Of a stretch of 64,000 nucleotides of DNA, positions 1-9,566 are shown piece after piece (position 1 is the first letter of the stretch; each line of letters begins with the position of its first letter). The notes under the pieces were generated by a model. The model did not search any database and was not told the DNA's origin. It saw nothing but the letters and a program-made list of their open reading frames with translations. Position numbers and translations under genes: made by a program. The DNA comes from a virus, in IMG/VR virus record IMGVR_UViG_3300031963_000027, positions 1 through 64,000 of that record, one strand, 5' to 3'.

Positions 1-650
1 TTTAAAGCTCCTGTTGGTATCTCTTTATCAACAAAGTTACTACCTGTTAAACCAGCAGCATTAACTTGTATAAATGTAACAGGTGTTGTACCTAATGTAC
101 CACCACTAGCAACATTACAAAGCCACATTGTATTTCCATAAACAGAACCACCAGATTCAACTGTAAATAAAGCGCCTGGGAATTCAGTCCAAACATCCAT
201 TTGAGTAATTCTAGTTAAAGGTGAACTAGATCCATTGAATGTATATAAACCATTTTCAGAGGGAGCTGTTTGTGCTCTTACAAATAGAATTTCAGTTGGA
301 TTTAAAGTAACTGTGTCAAATACTGCTGTAGCTGGATTGGTTAATGCAATATTACCTGTAGTAGCTGCTTTAGCACTTGGTTTAGAATCAAATAGGCTAT
401 TTAAATTAGATATTTGAGTGTCAACATAAGCTTGGTTTACAGCGTCTGTTGAGTTAGAAGGTGAAGCTAAATTAGTAATTCTTTGGCCACCTAAGTTAAC
501 AGCACCAGTAAATGTTACTGTACCATCTCTTTTAACAAAGTCAGCACCTTCAGCTAACTTATTAGTTGTAATACCAGCACCTGCTCCAATCTTACTATTA
601 TTAATAGCGCCATCTTGAATTTGTCTTGTTGCAATTTGTGTTAATGCCAT
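1..650 (-). CDS. Tail-fibre-like protein, partial (runs off left edge)
   Basis: The reverse strand is open from an ATG at 650 to the window edge, about 216 residues. The start reads MALTQIATRQIQDGAINNSK, followed by a stretch close to VNLGGQRITNLASPSNSTDA and VNQAYVDTQI. This is the repeat-like wording of phage tail fibres and tail collars (variables listed with 'identify/unknown number of factors' type low complexity). It is most likely an adhesion or receptor-binding structural protein of the virion. Gene order suggests a minus-strand operon with the next two genes. The C-terminus is missing, so receptor-binding domains cannot be judged. Confidence 0.75.
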   Translation of the reverse strand, partial: MALTQIATRQIQDGAINNSKIGAGAGITTNKLAEGADFVKRDGTVTFTGAVNLGGQRITNLASPSNSTDAVNQAYVDTQISNLNSLFDSKPSAKAATTGNIALTNPATAVFDTVTLNPTEILFVRAQTAPSENGLYTFNGSSSPLTRITQMDVWTEFPGALFTVESGGSVYGNTMWLCNVASGGTLGTTPVTFIQVNAAGLTGSNFVDKEIPTGAL

Positions 651-669
651 TTACTTATACTTTATATAA

Positions 670-1008
670 TTATAATTTTATGTAGTCTATTGTTGTAATA
701 TCTGTTATTAATGGAGGACTTACAAATGTTATAGTATTATTTCCTGCTGTAATGTAATCATTTATAATAGTTTGTCTAAGACCATTAACATATACTATTA
801 AAGTTGCTGGTATAAAGCTATTTATTGATGTAAATACAGGATTAATGCCATTAACTATACCTGCTGGTATCTCTGCATATACAAACTTATTAGCTAATTG
901 TGCAGGGTTTATAGTCCATAAAGTACCTTCCAAAGATACTGTAATATCTCCTTTGTTACCGTCAGTCACATTATTTCTTTGTGTAATAGCGTTTATAGTA
1001 ACTTGCAT
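670..1008 (-). CDS. Small tail-fibre-associated structural protein
   Basis: This 112-residue protein contains the pattern VYVNGLRQTIINDY, then an ITF..PP segment and a terminal IDYI. The order 'NG..Q....DY....itF...P...d.I.vdYi' is common in small phage tail-fibre or receptor-binding domains. It lies between two other minus-strand structural-looking genes with short spacers, consistent with co-transcription. No enzyme motif is seen. The role as a fibre accessory or adhesin module is inferred from this pattern and context. Confidence 0.6.
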   Translation of the reverse strand: MQVTINAITQRNNVTDGNKGDITVSLEGTLWTINPAQLANKFVYAEIPAGIVNGINPVFTSINSFIPATLIVYVNGLRQTIINDYITAGNNTITFVSPPLITDITTIDYIKL

Positions 1009-1032
1009 TGTAAATCTCTTTAATATTAATAA

Positions 1033-1452
1033 TTATCTTTTTTCTATTACTAATATATATTTGACTTCAATTATATTTGGATTTGTAAATTGAGCGCCCA
1101 CAGGTCCAGAGAATCCTGTTGGATTAGTTATTAGTACTTCTTCAATTTCAGTTAGATTAGTAAAGCCTGTTCTACTTGGTCCAACATCTAACGTAAATGT
1201 ATTAGTTAATAGTTCAAATGACTCATTTATATTGATTGTAAATGAGTTATTACTGTTAATTACTAAGTATCTTAAAGTGTATAAAGGATCTATGTTTACT
1301 GTTAATGTAAATGGATCTCCTTTTGCTATTGCTACAGAGTTAAATTGATATAGGTGATCAGGTGTTAACTCAAATGTCTTAGGTAATACCCACTTTATAT
1401 TTGTTGATACTCCATCTGTTATTTCACTAGCTATGTTATACTTTACAAGCAT
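1033..1452 (-). CDS. Predicted beta-rich virion protein, unknown function
   Basis: This 139-residue protein is rich in Thr, Asn, Val and Ile, with no Cys and no recognisable enzyme motif. Such composition is typical of beta-sandwich tail or fibre accessory proteins. It is the promoter-proximal gene of the leftmost minus-strand block and diverges from the plus-strand nuclease gene at 1521. The gap 1453-1520 should carry divergent promoters. I do not recognise a family; structural assignment is inferred from composition and neighbours. Confidence 0.5.
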   Translation of the reverse strand: MLVKYNIASEITDGVSTNIKWVLPKTFELTPDHLYQFNSVAIAKGDPFTLTVNIDPLYTLRYLVINSNNSFTININESFELLTNTFTLDVGPSRTGFTNLTEIEEVLITNPTGFSGPVGAQFTNPNIIEVKYILVIEKR

Positions 1453-1520
1453 TTATTTATCTAATATTTATCTACATTATTTACTACAAATAAAATAACT
1501 TTTTCAATCAATACAAATGT

Positions 1521-2018
1521 ATGCTGCTTGTTAATTGTCCTTATATATATGAAATGAATTGCACTAATGCAGGAGAGAAATGCTCTGAATGTATTGCTGG
1601 TGTTGGTACTGGTAAATTATATTATAAGCCCCTTAATAGAAAAATAAAGGACTTAAAAGATCATCCTGCTAAAGACATTAAAGCCAGTAATAGAGGTAAA
1701 GAATGTAATAAAAGAGGTAGAAAAGTAGAGGCTCAATTAGTAAAAGATTTTGGCTTAGAAGCCACTGAAGCTAGTGGAGCAAAGTTTAGAGATGGTGATG
1801 GTATATTACTACTTCCTAATGGTGATGAAATACATATATCTATTAAGAGTAGAACTACAGTAAATAAGTTAGCTATTACTCCAAAAGAATATAGAATAGA
1901 TGAAATACATTTAATTAATAGTAAAGAATATGGAACTATTGTTATAATGTCTAAACTTGTATTTGATCAGTTGGAGAATGGATATGTCAGACAAGAACAA
2001 GAGACAATACAGCCTTAA
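1521..2018 (+). CDS. PD-(D/E)XK-like nuclease, possible Holliday junction resolvase
   Basis: The 165-residue protein has an N-terminal Cys-rich segment (NCTNAGEKCSEC) and then GRKVEAQLVKDF, a DGDGI acidic site and HISIKSR. The spacing G..vE, D, (E)xIxIK resembles the catalytic core of small archaeal-Hjc-like and phage resolvases. It opens the plus-strand replication block just before RecA, which fits branch cleavage in recombination. The start could also be the ATG 30 bases downstream. Nuclease fold is moderately supported; substrate is inferred. Confidence 0.55.
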   Translation: MLLVNCPYIYEMNCTNAGEKCSECIAGVGTGKLYYKPLNRKIKDLKDHPAKDIKASNRGKECNKRGRKVEAQLVKDFGLEATEASGAKFRDGDGILLLPNGDEIHISIKSRTTVNKLAITPKEYRIDEIHLINSKEYGTIVIMSKLVFDQLENGYVRQEQETIQP

Positions 2019-2322
2019 AGAGCTTTCTGGTAAGTATAAAAGAAAGTTAAAGAGAATAAATAAGAGAGTATTAAAAGCTCAACTAAATAGAGAAATAATT
2101 AAAGAACTAGATAAAAATCCTGTTGATGATTTAGTTATGAGTGGGCGGATTACTGACGCTAATTATCAAGATTATAATACACTTGAACATGATGATTGGT
2201 TAAGGTATCTAGGAAGAACTTGGACATTAGAAGATGAGTTAGAATATTGTGATCAAGTGTATGAAGATTGCAACTTTGAACAAGAGGAGGATAAAATAAT
2301 TAAAGCTATGGAAGCTCTTTAA
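1978..2322 (+). CDS. Unknown small protein with possible stop-codon readthrough
   Basis: I chose the ATG at 1978, which overlaps the end of the nuclease gene; the ATG at 1984 is also possible. The N-terminus is very basic (KYKRKLKRINKR) and the rest acidic, about 114 residues. It ends at TAA 2320-2322, but the same frame stays open for 38 more codons to TAA 2437-2439. The extension reads as ordinary protein. It may be read through (TAA as Gln) or be a decayed 3' end. No family is recognised. Confidence 0.6.
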   Translation: MDMSDKNKRQYSLKELSGKYKRKLKRINKRVLKAQLNREIIKELDKNPVDDLVMSGRITDANYQDYNTLEHDDWLRYLGRTWTLEDELEYCDQVYEDCNFEQEEDKIIKAMEAL

Positions 2323-2439
2323 GATGTTAGAGACTATCAACAAGCTTTTATAGAGTTGAGTAGTGAAGGAAGGGTTAATAAATACTTCAAGGGAGGTATT
2401 AATACTTTTATAGAAGATTTTAATAATGCATTAGAATAA
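2320..2439 (+). other. In-frame extension beyond TAA stop
   Basis: Immediately after TAA 2320-2322 the same frame encodes 38 residues, starting DVRDYQQAFIELSSEG, and ends at TAA 2437-2439. It has no start codon of its own nearby. Protein-like composition suggests it was or is part of the preceding gene. See the finding on in-frame stops. Confidence 0.45.
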
Positions 2440-2482
2440 TTAAGTTTGCCTCTTAAGGTTAATCTTATTAGGTATTATGTAA

Positions 2483-3499
2483 GTGGATTTAAAAGAGTAT
2501 GTAAAGCTAACTGAAAAGGTAGTTGGTAAAAAGCAAGTTTGTATTGGTAACCAAGTTGAAGTTGAAAGATTTAAACTTGAATCTCCTTCTATAAATCACT
2601 TGTTAGGTGGCGGCGTTCCACATGGTACTATTATTGAAATATATGGGCCAGAACAAACAACTAAGTCATTGTTAGCTATGTATATAGCAGCTCAACTACA
2701 AAAACAAACTGATAGATTTGTTGGCTATGTACAGGCTGCAGAGTTTGGCTATACTTCTTGTCATGCTACTAATATAGGATTAGACCCAGATAAAGTATTA
2801 TTAGTAGATGCAACAAGTGCTGAAGAAGCCTTACAATGTACTAGATCATTTCTTACTGAAGACTTCTGTGCTGTCATTATTGATAGTGTTGCTGGCTTAG
2901 TTCCAGAGAAGTTAACAGATGAAAGTAAAGAGATTGGTGATGTATTTGTAATGGGTATTAGAGCTAGACTGTTAAGTGAAAATCTTCCACAGTTTAGTGT
3001 TAAATGTAAAAAGAATGATGTAGTACTTATTCTTATTAATCAGGTTAGAAATACTAACTTAAGTGGATATGGTAATCCAGAAGGTAGTATGGGTGGTAAG
3101 GGTTTACCTTATTGGGCTTCTATTAGACTAATGACAACTAAGAAGGCTCTTAAATCACCAGATGAAGAAGGCATTAATAACTTTGATGTTCAGATTAAAT
3201 GTATAAAATCTAAATATGGTAAAGCACTAAGAAGCATTGAAATGCAAGTAGATCTTGAACAAGATAGTATTGATAAAACTATTACTAATACTAATTACAA
3301 TAAGTATATAGATGTAATTAGAATGGCCAAGAAGGAGGAACTAATAAAGGTTGCTGGTTCTTGGATCACATTAAGTTTGCCAAATTTAAGCTCTGAAGAG
3401 CCAATTAAAGTTCAAGGGGAAAACAACTTAGAAGCTAAACTAAGAGAAGATCCTGAACTATTTGAAGCTTTAAGAGATGCTGTTAATTCTAAATGTTAA
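2483..3499 (+). CDS. recA: RecA/UvsX-like recombinase
   Basis: This 338-residue protein has the RecA core: Walker A GPEQTTKS at about residues 55-62, a Walker B strand AVIIDSVAGLVP near 130, and the QVRN element of the L2 region (LINQVRNTN). It forms a filament on single-stranded DNA and drives strand exchange in phage recombination-dependent replication. The start is a GTG at 2483; no upstream in-frame ATG is available. It lies beside a nuclease, polymerase and helicases, as in T4-like replication modules. Its length is near that of bacterial RecA, with a shorter C-terminal part. Confidence 0.93.
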   Translation: MDLKEYVKLTEKVVGKKQVCIGNQVEVERFKLESPSINHLLGGGVPHGTIIEIYGPEQTTKSLLAMYIAAQLQKQTDRFVGYVQAAEFGYTSCHATNIGLDPDKVLLVDATSAEEALQCTRSFLTEDFCAVIIDSVAGLVPEKLTDESKEIGDVFVMGIRARLLSENLPQFSVKCKKNDVVLILINQVRNTNLSGYGNPEGSMGGKGLPYWASIRLMTTKKALKSPDEEGINNFDVQIKCIKSKYGKALRSIEMQVDLEQDSIDKTITNTNYNKYIDVIRMAKKEELIKVAGSWITLSLPNLSSEEPIKVQGENNLEAKLREDPELFEALRDAVNSKC

Positions 3500-3528
3500 T
3501 TTAAAAAAATAAGGACTGAAATTTAATT

Positions 3529-3792
3529 ATGGAACCTACTAATAATACTTCATTGGTTGATCTTATTCAAAATGACCCTGAGGTTATTACCGTTGCTGAA
3601 GCTAAATCTTCAAAGACTAAATCTTCTAGACAAGTTAATCTAACTACTATTCTTGCTCAATTGTCAGAGTTTACTTCTGAGGAAATCATGAGTTATCCTA
3701 TTAATACTATTAGAGGTATTAAAACTCAAGGTAATAGAATTTCTAGTGTTTATGCTAAAGGCGTTGAAGAGTTGAATAATTCTGATGGCTAA
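3529..3792 (+). CDS. Unknown 87-residue protein
   Basis: A small soluble protein with a Ser/Lys-rich linker (AKSSKTKSSRQ) followed by a helical second half. No motif is recognised. Its stop overlaps the start of the next gene, so it is translated in the RecA-polymerase operon. The position suggests an accessory replication or recombination role, but nothing in the sequence shows this. Confidence 0.6.
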   Translation: MEPTNNTSLVDLIQNDPEVITVAEAKSSKTKSSRQVNLTTILAQLSEFTSEEIMSYPINTIRGIKTQGNRISSVYAKGVEELNNSDG

Positions 3793-4234
3793 AACAAGCA
3801 ATCCAATTCAAACAACAATAAAAGATTTTAAAAATCTTTTTACTAAAGAAGGCTTGAAGAAGATTTCTATTGATGATTTACTTTTATTGAAAGCCACTTT
3901 AGATTATGGAAATGAAAGGCTGAATGAACTGTCAGAGATACTTTCTTCTGCATCTTTGGGTGTGTCTCCTAATAAGAATGCCAGAAATAACTATGCAAGG
4001 AATAATACTTCTTATGTAACTGGTTCTGTGCAGCCAATATTACCCTCAACAACTGGAAATGAGTTAGCACAAGTTAATTCAATAAGTAATTTTGATACTT
4101 CTGCAGTTGGTTTATATGATGCAGAAGCAGAGGCTAGAGCACAAAATGAGTTGTTCTTACAAACGGTTTCAGAACAACTGCCAGATGAAGTTGAAGTATT
4201 AGAAGAAATCTTTGGCTCAGTAGAAGATGCATAA
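3785..4234 (+). CDS. Unknown 149-residue protein
   Basis: This protein begins with a helical basic region, has a low-complexity Asn/Ser/Thr centre, and ends in an acidic helix (DEVEVLEEIFGSVEDA). Acidic tails of this kind often mediate binding to replication partners, but no family is recognised. It overlaps its neighbours on both sides by 8 bases, indicating translational coupling to the DNA polymerase gene downstream. Confidence 0.6.
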   Translation: MAKTSNPIQTTIKDFKNLFTKEGLKKISIDDLLLLKATLDYGNERLNELSEILSSASLGVSPNKNARNNYARNNTSYVTGSVQPILPSTTGNELAQVNSISNFDTSAVGLYDAEAEARAQNELFLQTVSEQLPDEVEVLEEIFGSVEDA

Positions 4235-6329
4235 TAGTAATATATATTCTTATATTACTACTCAAGAGTTGTTAGAACAAATAATAGATGTTCTAACAAC
4301 TCTTTCAAAAGAAGAAGTGGTAAATGTTGGTATTGACTTTGAAGGCTATGTTAAAGATGAATATAGACTTGTAAGCTCAGGTTTAGATTGCTACTGTAAT
4401 AAGCTAAGACTTATAAGTATTAATTGGATTGGTAATGATGGCCCAACAGTTGTAGTTGAATTAAATACTGTTGATATACTGCCCTTCTTAAATCTAATAA
4501 AGAATAATAATAGATTTATTGTATGGGCGCATAATGCAACCTTTGAAATAAGACAGATTAAACATCACTATAATATTGAAATGAACAATATATACTGTTC
4601 AATGGTTATGTTTAATACTTTATATGTATCTATTGGATGGAGACAAAGTAAGTTGGCAATTGGTAGTAGTTTAGGCTCTATCATGAGACACTTTGCAGGA
4701 GTTGTAATGGATAAAACATTACAAACATCTGATTGGTCTAGCCCTATTCTTAGTAAAGCTCAGTTGGAATATTCAGCAATGGATGTTAATACTAAGTGGT
4801 TAGAATTATGTATAAATGTTAAAGAAAGTCTTATAAGTTATTATGAACAAGAGTATGCATTTAATCTAGATCAAGATGCAATGAGAATCTTAGCTATTGT
4901 TGAGTATGTTGGTTTTAATATTGATAAAGTTAAGATGAATAGCTTTATTAAAGAATTAGAACAACTATCTAATGATACTAAGATTAAGTTAGCAAGACAA
5001 TTAGATCAGCCATTATCAGTGTCTTTAGTTGAAGATGAGGATGGTATCTTACAACAATCTTTAACAGTATCTCCTATAGTAACAACTATTTTTAATAATC
5101 CTAAGAAGTTAGGTACTATTATTAATAGTAAGTTCAAAGTTAATTTAACTGCTTTGAACGCTGCTATTATGAAAGAGTTTCTTTCTAATCAAGATGATGA
5201 TGAAGATGAGGAAGACACTGATGATGTAGATTTAGAAATGATATCTAATAAGCAAGATGCAAAGGAGGTTATAAATACTTTTATTGTATATAAAAGACAG
5301 GAAAAACTAATAACAGAGATTAGTAAATATAACTCTATTGTTAGTCCAATAACTGGTGCTTTACATGCTACTACTAATCCTGTGGGGGCTGGAACTGGTA
5401 GAATGTCATCTTCTTCTAGTATTATTGTTGGTGATAAAAAGTTTAAGATGAATTTACAACAGGTAATTGCTAGAGGCAATTATGACATTAGAAGCGGTTT
5501 TATAGCTAGACAAGATTATGTTATTGCTGGCATTGACTTTAGTTCACAAGAAGTATTAACTGCAATGGCTTATGCTAAAGATGAAGCGGGTTTAGCACCC
5601 TTTTATCAAAAGAAAAAACAGTTATATCTATTAGATAATAATGGAAATCAAATACTTAATAAGAAAGGTAAACCTGTAGAAGATCCTTATACTGATCCTC
5701 ATACTGTAGCTGCTATGGGCTTATGTCCAGCTTTAAAGAATTATCCAGCAGAACTTATTAGAGAAATGGCTGAGGGTAATCATAAGAATTTTAAATATAC
5801 TTATAATAATAAAGATCTATTATATTTAGATGTATATAATAAATCTATAAATGATCTACAAACCTATTTAGGATGTAGTATTGAAGAAGCTACTAATATT
5901 ATTAATATATTAAGTAGTATACCTTCTTCTACAGACTTCAGATTTCAAGGGAAGATTTTAAACTTTAGTGTTATTTATGGTAAGACTGAACAAGGTTTAT
6001 CTGAAGACTTAAAATGTTCTGTTGAAGATGCAGCTAAAGTATTACATAGTTATTTTAGTCAATTCTTTAAGCTTAAAGAGTGGCTTGATAATAGTGCTAA
6101 AGAAGCAATTAGATGTAAAAGAATAAGGCTACCAACTGGCAGATGGTTATGGGTAGATGAATCTAATTCAAAGGGAAATGATGCTTCAGCTCAAAGAAAG
6201 GGTCCAAATGGATATGTTCAAGGATTTTGTGCTGATCAACTAAAAGTAACCCTGCCATATGTTAGAAAGTATTTAGAAGAAGTAAATAATAGATACAAAG
6301 TTAGAAATTGTATTGTAGCTTTAGTGCAT
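4227..6329 (+). CDS. polA: Family A DNA polymerase, exon 1
   Basis: Exon 1 encodes 701 residues. The N-terminal 3'-5' exonuclease domain shows VGIDFEGY (Exo I), WAHNATFEIRQ (Exo II) and a YSAMDVNTKW element (Exo III). The polymerase domain has motif A GIDFSSQEV near residue 434 and motif B KILNFSVIYGK near 576. Motif C is split: exon 1 ends at ALVH and exon 2 begins DEIVYEL, restoring the catalytic VHDE. Without splicing the product ends 8 codons later and lacks the catalytic Asp. No 5'-3' exonuclease domain is present. It is the replicative polymerase of this phage, next to its clamp and clamp loader. Confidence 0.93.
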
Positions 6330-7362
6330 AGCCCTTATCATTGTGCACTTTAAACCCTGTTATGCTATAATTAAAATATAGTTTTAGTTTAATGTAATGG
6401 AAACAATTTATTTGCGTGGAAAAGAAGTTTTATTAGACAAGTCAACAGTAGATTTACTTGACTTATTAAATGTCAAATTATTTATTGCACCTTCAGAAGA
6501 TTATGTAGGATGCTACTTTAATAGACGAAGTATGTATTTACATCAATTTTTGATGTGTCCTTTAAAAGGATATGTTGTTGATCATCTTGATAGAAATAAA
6601 TTAAATAACTGTCTTTCTAATTTGAAAGTAGTTACATATTCTGTAAACATACATAACAGATTAAGGGCTAAACCTTTAAGTGGTTATTATGGAATTAGAG
6701 AAAAGATTCTTAAAGATGGTACTACTTCATATGCAGTATTAATAGCTAATTCAGGAATTACTTATCATAGAACCTTCTCAAATATTGAATCAGCAATAAA
6801 GTATTATGACTTAAAAGCTTTAGAATTATTTGAGAGCAGTGCTGTTTTAAACAACCCAGATACAATATTTTCTTTAGAAGAATTAAATTCTTTAGAAGAA
6901 GAAAGTAGAATTACTTCTCTAAGAGGTAAAAACTCTAGAAAGTTAAATGGGGATAAAAAGGGTGGCTTTTCTTTTAAAACTGAAAGAAATAGATGGGAAG
7001 TAAGAACCTGGAATGGAAACAAAATGAAGCGTAAATATTTTCATACCAAACAAGAAGCAGAAGATTATTTTAAAGTGGCTTTGCTGGAAACCCCTTAGAG
7101 CTTCTTAACTACAAAGCAATTAGGAATAATATACTTGATAGTTATAAAAACTAAGAAGATTGGGCAATCAGCAGGGGGATATAAAGATCTTGTATCTCCT
7201 TCAACGACTATCAAAAAGGTACATAATTATTATGTATAACTGAGTAGAGTAAGGTACAGTGTATCTGAAAAGCAGGGAGTATAGAAATATACTATGATAT
7301 AGTCTGATCTTATATGAAAGTATAAGAGTGTTAAAGGAAACGTTTAGCATGTAACATAAATG
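6330..7362 (+). mobile_element. Group I intron in DNA polymerase motif C
   Basis: The intron interrupts the codons for the VH|DE motif. Exon 1 ends in T (CAT) and the intron ends in G, as group I introns require. The 3' part after 7098 carries core-like elements, including CAATCAGCAGG and TTCAACGACTATC, matching the P7 and P3/P8 region style of phage group I introns. It houses an HNH endonuclease gene. A very similar core occurs in the second intron (59757-61054). Polymerase motif C is a known insertion hotspot. Boundaries rest on restored protein and terminal bases. Confidence 0.85.
6397..7098 (+). CDS. HNH homing endonuclease with AP2-like domain
   Basis: The 233-residue intron-encoded protein has an HNH core (YVVDHLDRNKLNNCLSNL, then VTYSVNIHNR) in its first half. 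The C-terminus (KGGFSFKTERNRWEV, followed by a KYFHTKQEAEDYF stretch) resembles AP2-type DNA-binding domains often joined to phage HNH enzymes. It would cut intronless alleles of the polymerase gene and spread the intron. It ends at TAG 7096-7098, directly before the intron core, so TAG very likely acts as a true stop here. Confidence 0.87.
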   Translation: METIYLRGKEVLLDKSTVDLLDLLNVKLFIAPSEDYVGCYFNRRSMYLHQFLMCPLKGYVVDHLDRNKLNNCLSNLKVVTYSVNIHNRLRAKPLSGYYGIREKILKDGTTSYAVLIANSGITYHRTFSNIESAIKYYDLKALELFESSAVLNNPDTIFSLEELNSLEEESRITSLRGKNSRKLNGDKKGGFSFKTERNRWEVRTWNGNKMKRKYFHTKQEAEDYFKVALLETP

Positions 7363-7524
7363 GATGAAATTGTATATGAGTTGCATAAAGACTCAGCAGA
7401 AGAAGTGGGAAATAAACTAAGAGATATGATGGAAACAATACAAGGTGATATGTTAAAGCAATACTTTGATTGTGAGACTGGTGGTTTTAGTAGTTTAACA
7501 ATTGCTCCTTGTTGGAAGAAATAA
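7363..7524 (+). CDS. polA: Family A DNA polymerase, exon 2
   Basis: Exon 2 supplies the last 53 residues, beginning DEIVYELHKDSAEEV. The first two residues complete polymerase motif C. It ends in TAA 7522-7524. The spliced protein would be about 754 residues, usual for a phage polymerase with exonuclease and polymerase domains only. The exon has no start codon of its own in good context and depends on intron removal. Confidence 0.88.
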   Translation, partial: DEIVYELHKDSAEEVGNKLRDMMETIQGDMLKQYFDCETGGFSSLTIAPCWKK

Positions 7525-7525
7525 T

Positions 7526-7819
7526 ATGACAGAAGATATAAGTATTAAGAAACTATATAAGTTTAACTTAAACCATCTTTATGGTATCTTAGAAGGTTTA
7601 TTTGTCTCAACATAGGTAGAAGTTAAAAATATTATTGGTTCTACTTTATATTTAGGAGAAGTTGCTGGTAAACATAGTGAGGTTATAAAAGTCTTAGAAT
7701 AGGACCATTTAATAGAGTTAGATGTAAGTCAACTTACTATTGAAAACTTATTAAATGCTAATAATAGAGAGACTAATATTTGTGGTTGTAATCCTTTTGA
7801 CTATTTAGAAGAAAGATAA
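7526..7819 (+). CDS. Unknown small protein with two in-frame TAG codons
   Basis: Starting at ATG 7526 the frame runs to TAA 7817-7819, 97 codons, interrupted only by TAG at 7613-7615 and 7700-7702. The region around the second TAG reads LGEVAGKHSEVIKVLE-x-DHLIEL, a pattern I associate with small conserved phage proteins (GKHSEV). If TAG is read as Gln, the protein is intact. Three pieces without frameshift argue against simple decay. Function is unknown. Confidence 0.6.
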
Positions 7820-7865
7820 GTTATACTTTAAGTCTGTATTTAATGAAAAATACTTGAAATAAATT

Positions 7866-8435
7866 ATGACAAATTTAAATAAAATTACTAGCTTAGATTA
7901 TATTAGAGATACAATTTATAACTCTAAGTTTTCTACTTGGCTGATTAATAATTATTTGACCAGTCTTTTAACTAAAGATGATTGGAAATTAAAAACAGTT
8001 GATAGTAATATATTCTTTGATTTAAATGTTTCTACTGGTGTTAGTTTTATAAGAACTAAGTTTAATGTAGGAGTTATTCATATTGCAACTGAATCTGACT
8101 TAGATCAGGTGATTGAAAAGATTATGGAATATGGAGAAAGACCTGATTTAATAGCTAATCTTTTTTCAGAGACTATTAACTCAAATGGTGTTGTGTTTTT
8201 ACAGCTAACTTATGAGACAAACATATATCAAGGTATGGACTTAGTTCCTTTCTTTAATCTTATCTTTGATCAAATTGAAATAATTAAAGAAGATGTTAGA
8301 TATATGCTTAACTTAAAGATTGTAGATCCTAAGAACTTAGCTAGAAGTGATGAGTATGAAGATGATGATAGTGAAGATGATGATGGCTTAAGTGATGATC
8401 TTATAAGTCCTTATGACGTAAAAGGAGATTCTTAA
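7866..8435 (+). CDS. Unknown protein with acidic C-terminal tail
   Basis: This 189-residue protein has a folded N-terminal part and a strongly acidic tail (YEDDDSEDDDGLSDD). Acidic tails are typical of phage single-stranded DNA-binding and replication partner proteins, so such a role is possible. I see no OB-fold signature. It directly precedes the sliding clamp gene, overlapping it by one base. Confidence 0.6.
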   Translation: MTNLNKITSLDYIRDTIYNSKFSTWLINNYLTSLLTKDDWKLKTVDSNIFFDLNVSTGVSFIRTKFNVGVIHIATESDLDQVIEKIMEYGERPDLIANLFSETINSNGVVFLQLTYETNIYQGMDLVPFFNLIFDQIEIIKEDVRYMLNLKIVDPKNLARSDEYEDDDSEDDDGLSDDLISPYDVKGDS

Positions 8436-9562
8436 TGTTATTTACAATTACAGATATCACTAGATTCAAAAATACTGCTAAACAGGCAATAAGCTTAGCA
8501 AATAATAAAACTGCATCCTCCTTAGAACAATGTGTAGAAGTAACTGTCATAGGTGATCAGTTAAGCTTTACTGCTGTTAATAGTAATTATGGTGCTAAGT
8601 TCTTATATCCCTTAGAAGGTAATAGCAATGTAGATGGAACCTGCTTAATTCACTTTACCAAGTTGTCATTGTTACTAAGTAAAATACCAACAAAAGCATC
8701 TTACTTAAAAGTTAGTTTAAAGAATAATGTATTAAACTTTAGTCTTTTAAATATGGGTTCTATTGGTGAATCTATTTGGATTGATAATACTAGTCTGCAT
8801 AATTCAGACTTCTTAGATGAGAATAAATATATTGTATTAGATGAAGACAATACTACTCTTATTCCTCATTTATTATCTGTTAGTGATATTGCTAAGACTT
8901 GTGATAGCAGTGTTATTGGCTTTAAAGGTGACAGCAAAGAGTTAGTCATTAGTGGCAAGTTTGGCATAACAGGTAATAACTTGTTTATGTCTAAATTAGA
9001 CTCTATTGGAAATATAACTTTTGCTATTAAACCTGTTCTATTAAATAGTAGTTTATCCTTTCTAGGCAGCTCTGTAACTATAGGTTATAACAATAATAAT
9101 AAGTGGCTAATGTTTAGCTCTGATAAAGGAGTTGTATGTTATAAGAGTCTTAGTTCTATAGTTAATATAGAAAAGACTATTAATAATATATATGCATTAG
9201 AAGCTGGTGGATGTATTACAGTTAAGAGATCAGAGTTAGACTTGGCTATTGGTTTTCACACTGAAGGTGATTATATTTGTTTAAATAGTGATAAAAGTAA
9301 TACTTTACTAGAGGTTTTTAGTACCACTAGTAAAGAGCCAGCAAAGTTAAAGCCAGAGTTATATGATGGTAATTTTGTTGATGTTAGATTAGAAGTTAAT
9401 CACATTAAACAAGCACTTAGCCTTACTAATAATAACTGTCCAGGAGTTACTATTAATCAAAGAGTTACAGCTCTAGTTGATACAGATATTACTATTTTAG
9501 TAATAAATAGTCCTGATAGTGGGGCTATTGAAACAACAACAATTGTATATACATGTATATAA
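8435..9562 (+). CDS. dnaN: DNA sliding clamp (DnaN-like)
   Basis: At 375 residues the length matches bacterial beta clamps (three similar domains). The sequence has the alternating strand and turn style of DnaN, including an N-terminal helix with KNTAKQAISLANNKT and later paired beta strands, but identity is low. It lies between polymerase and clamp loader genes, which supports a processivity clamp that encircles DNA. Assignment rests on length, context and general fold pattern more than exact motifs. Confidence 0.6.
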   Translation: MLFTITDITRFKNTAKQAISLANNKTASSLEQCVEVTVIGDQLSFTAVNSNYGAKFLYPLEGNSNVDGTCLIHFTKLSLLLSKIPTKASYLKVSLKNNVLNFSLLNMGSIGESIWIDNTSLHNSDFLDENKYIVLDEDNTTLIPHLLSVSDIAKTCDSSVIGFKGDSKELVISGKFGITGNNLFMSKLDSIGNITFAIKPVLLNSSLSFLGSSVTIGYNNNNKWLMFSSDKGVVCYKSLSSIVNIEKTINNIYALEAGGCITVKRSELDLAIGFHTEGDYICLNSDKSNTLLEVFSTTSKEPAKLKPELYDGNFVDVRLEVNHIKQALSLTNNNCPGVTINQRVTALVDTDITILVINSPDSGAIETTTIVYTCI

Positions 9563-9566
9563 ATTT

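Noticed and set aside
5189-5479. Minus-strand open frames inside polymerase, reductase and other genes
   Set aside because: They are mirror images of well-supported plus-strand genes, with low-complexity products and no start signals.
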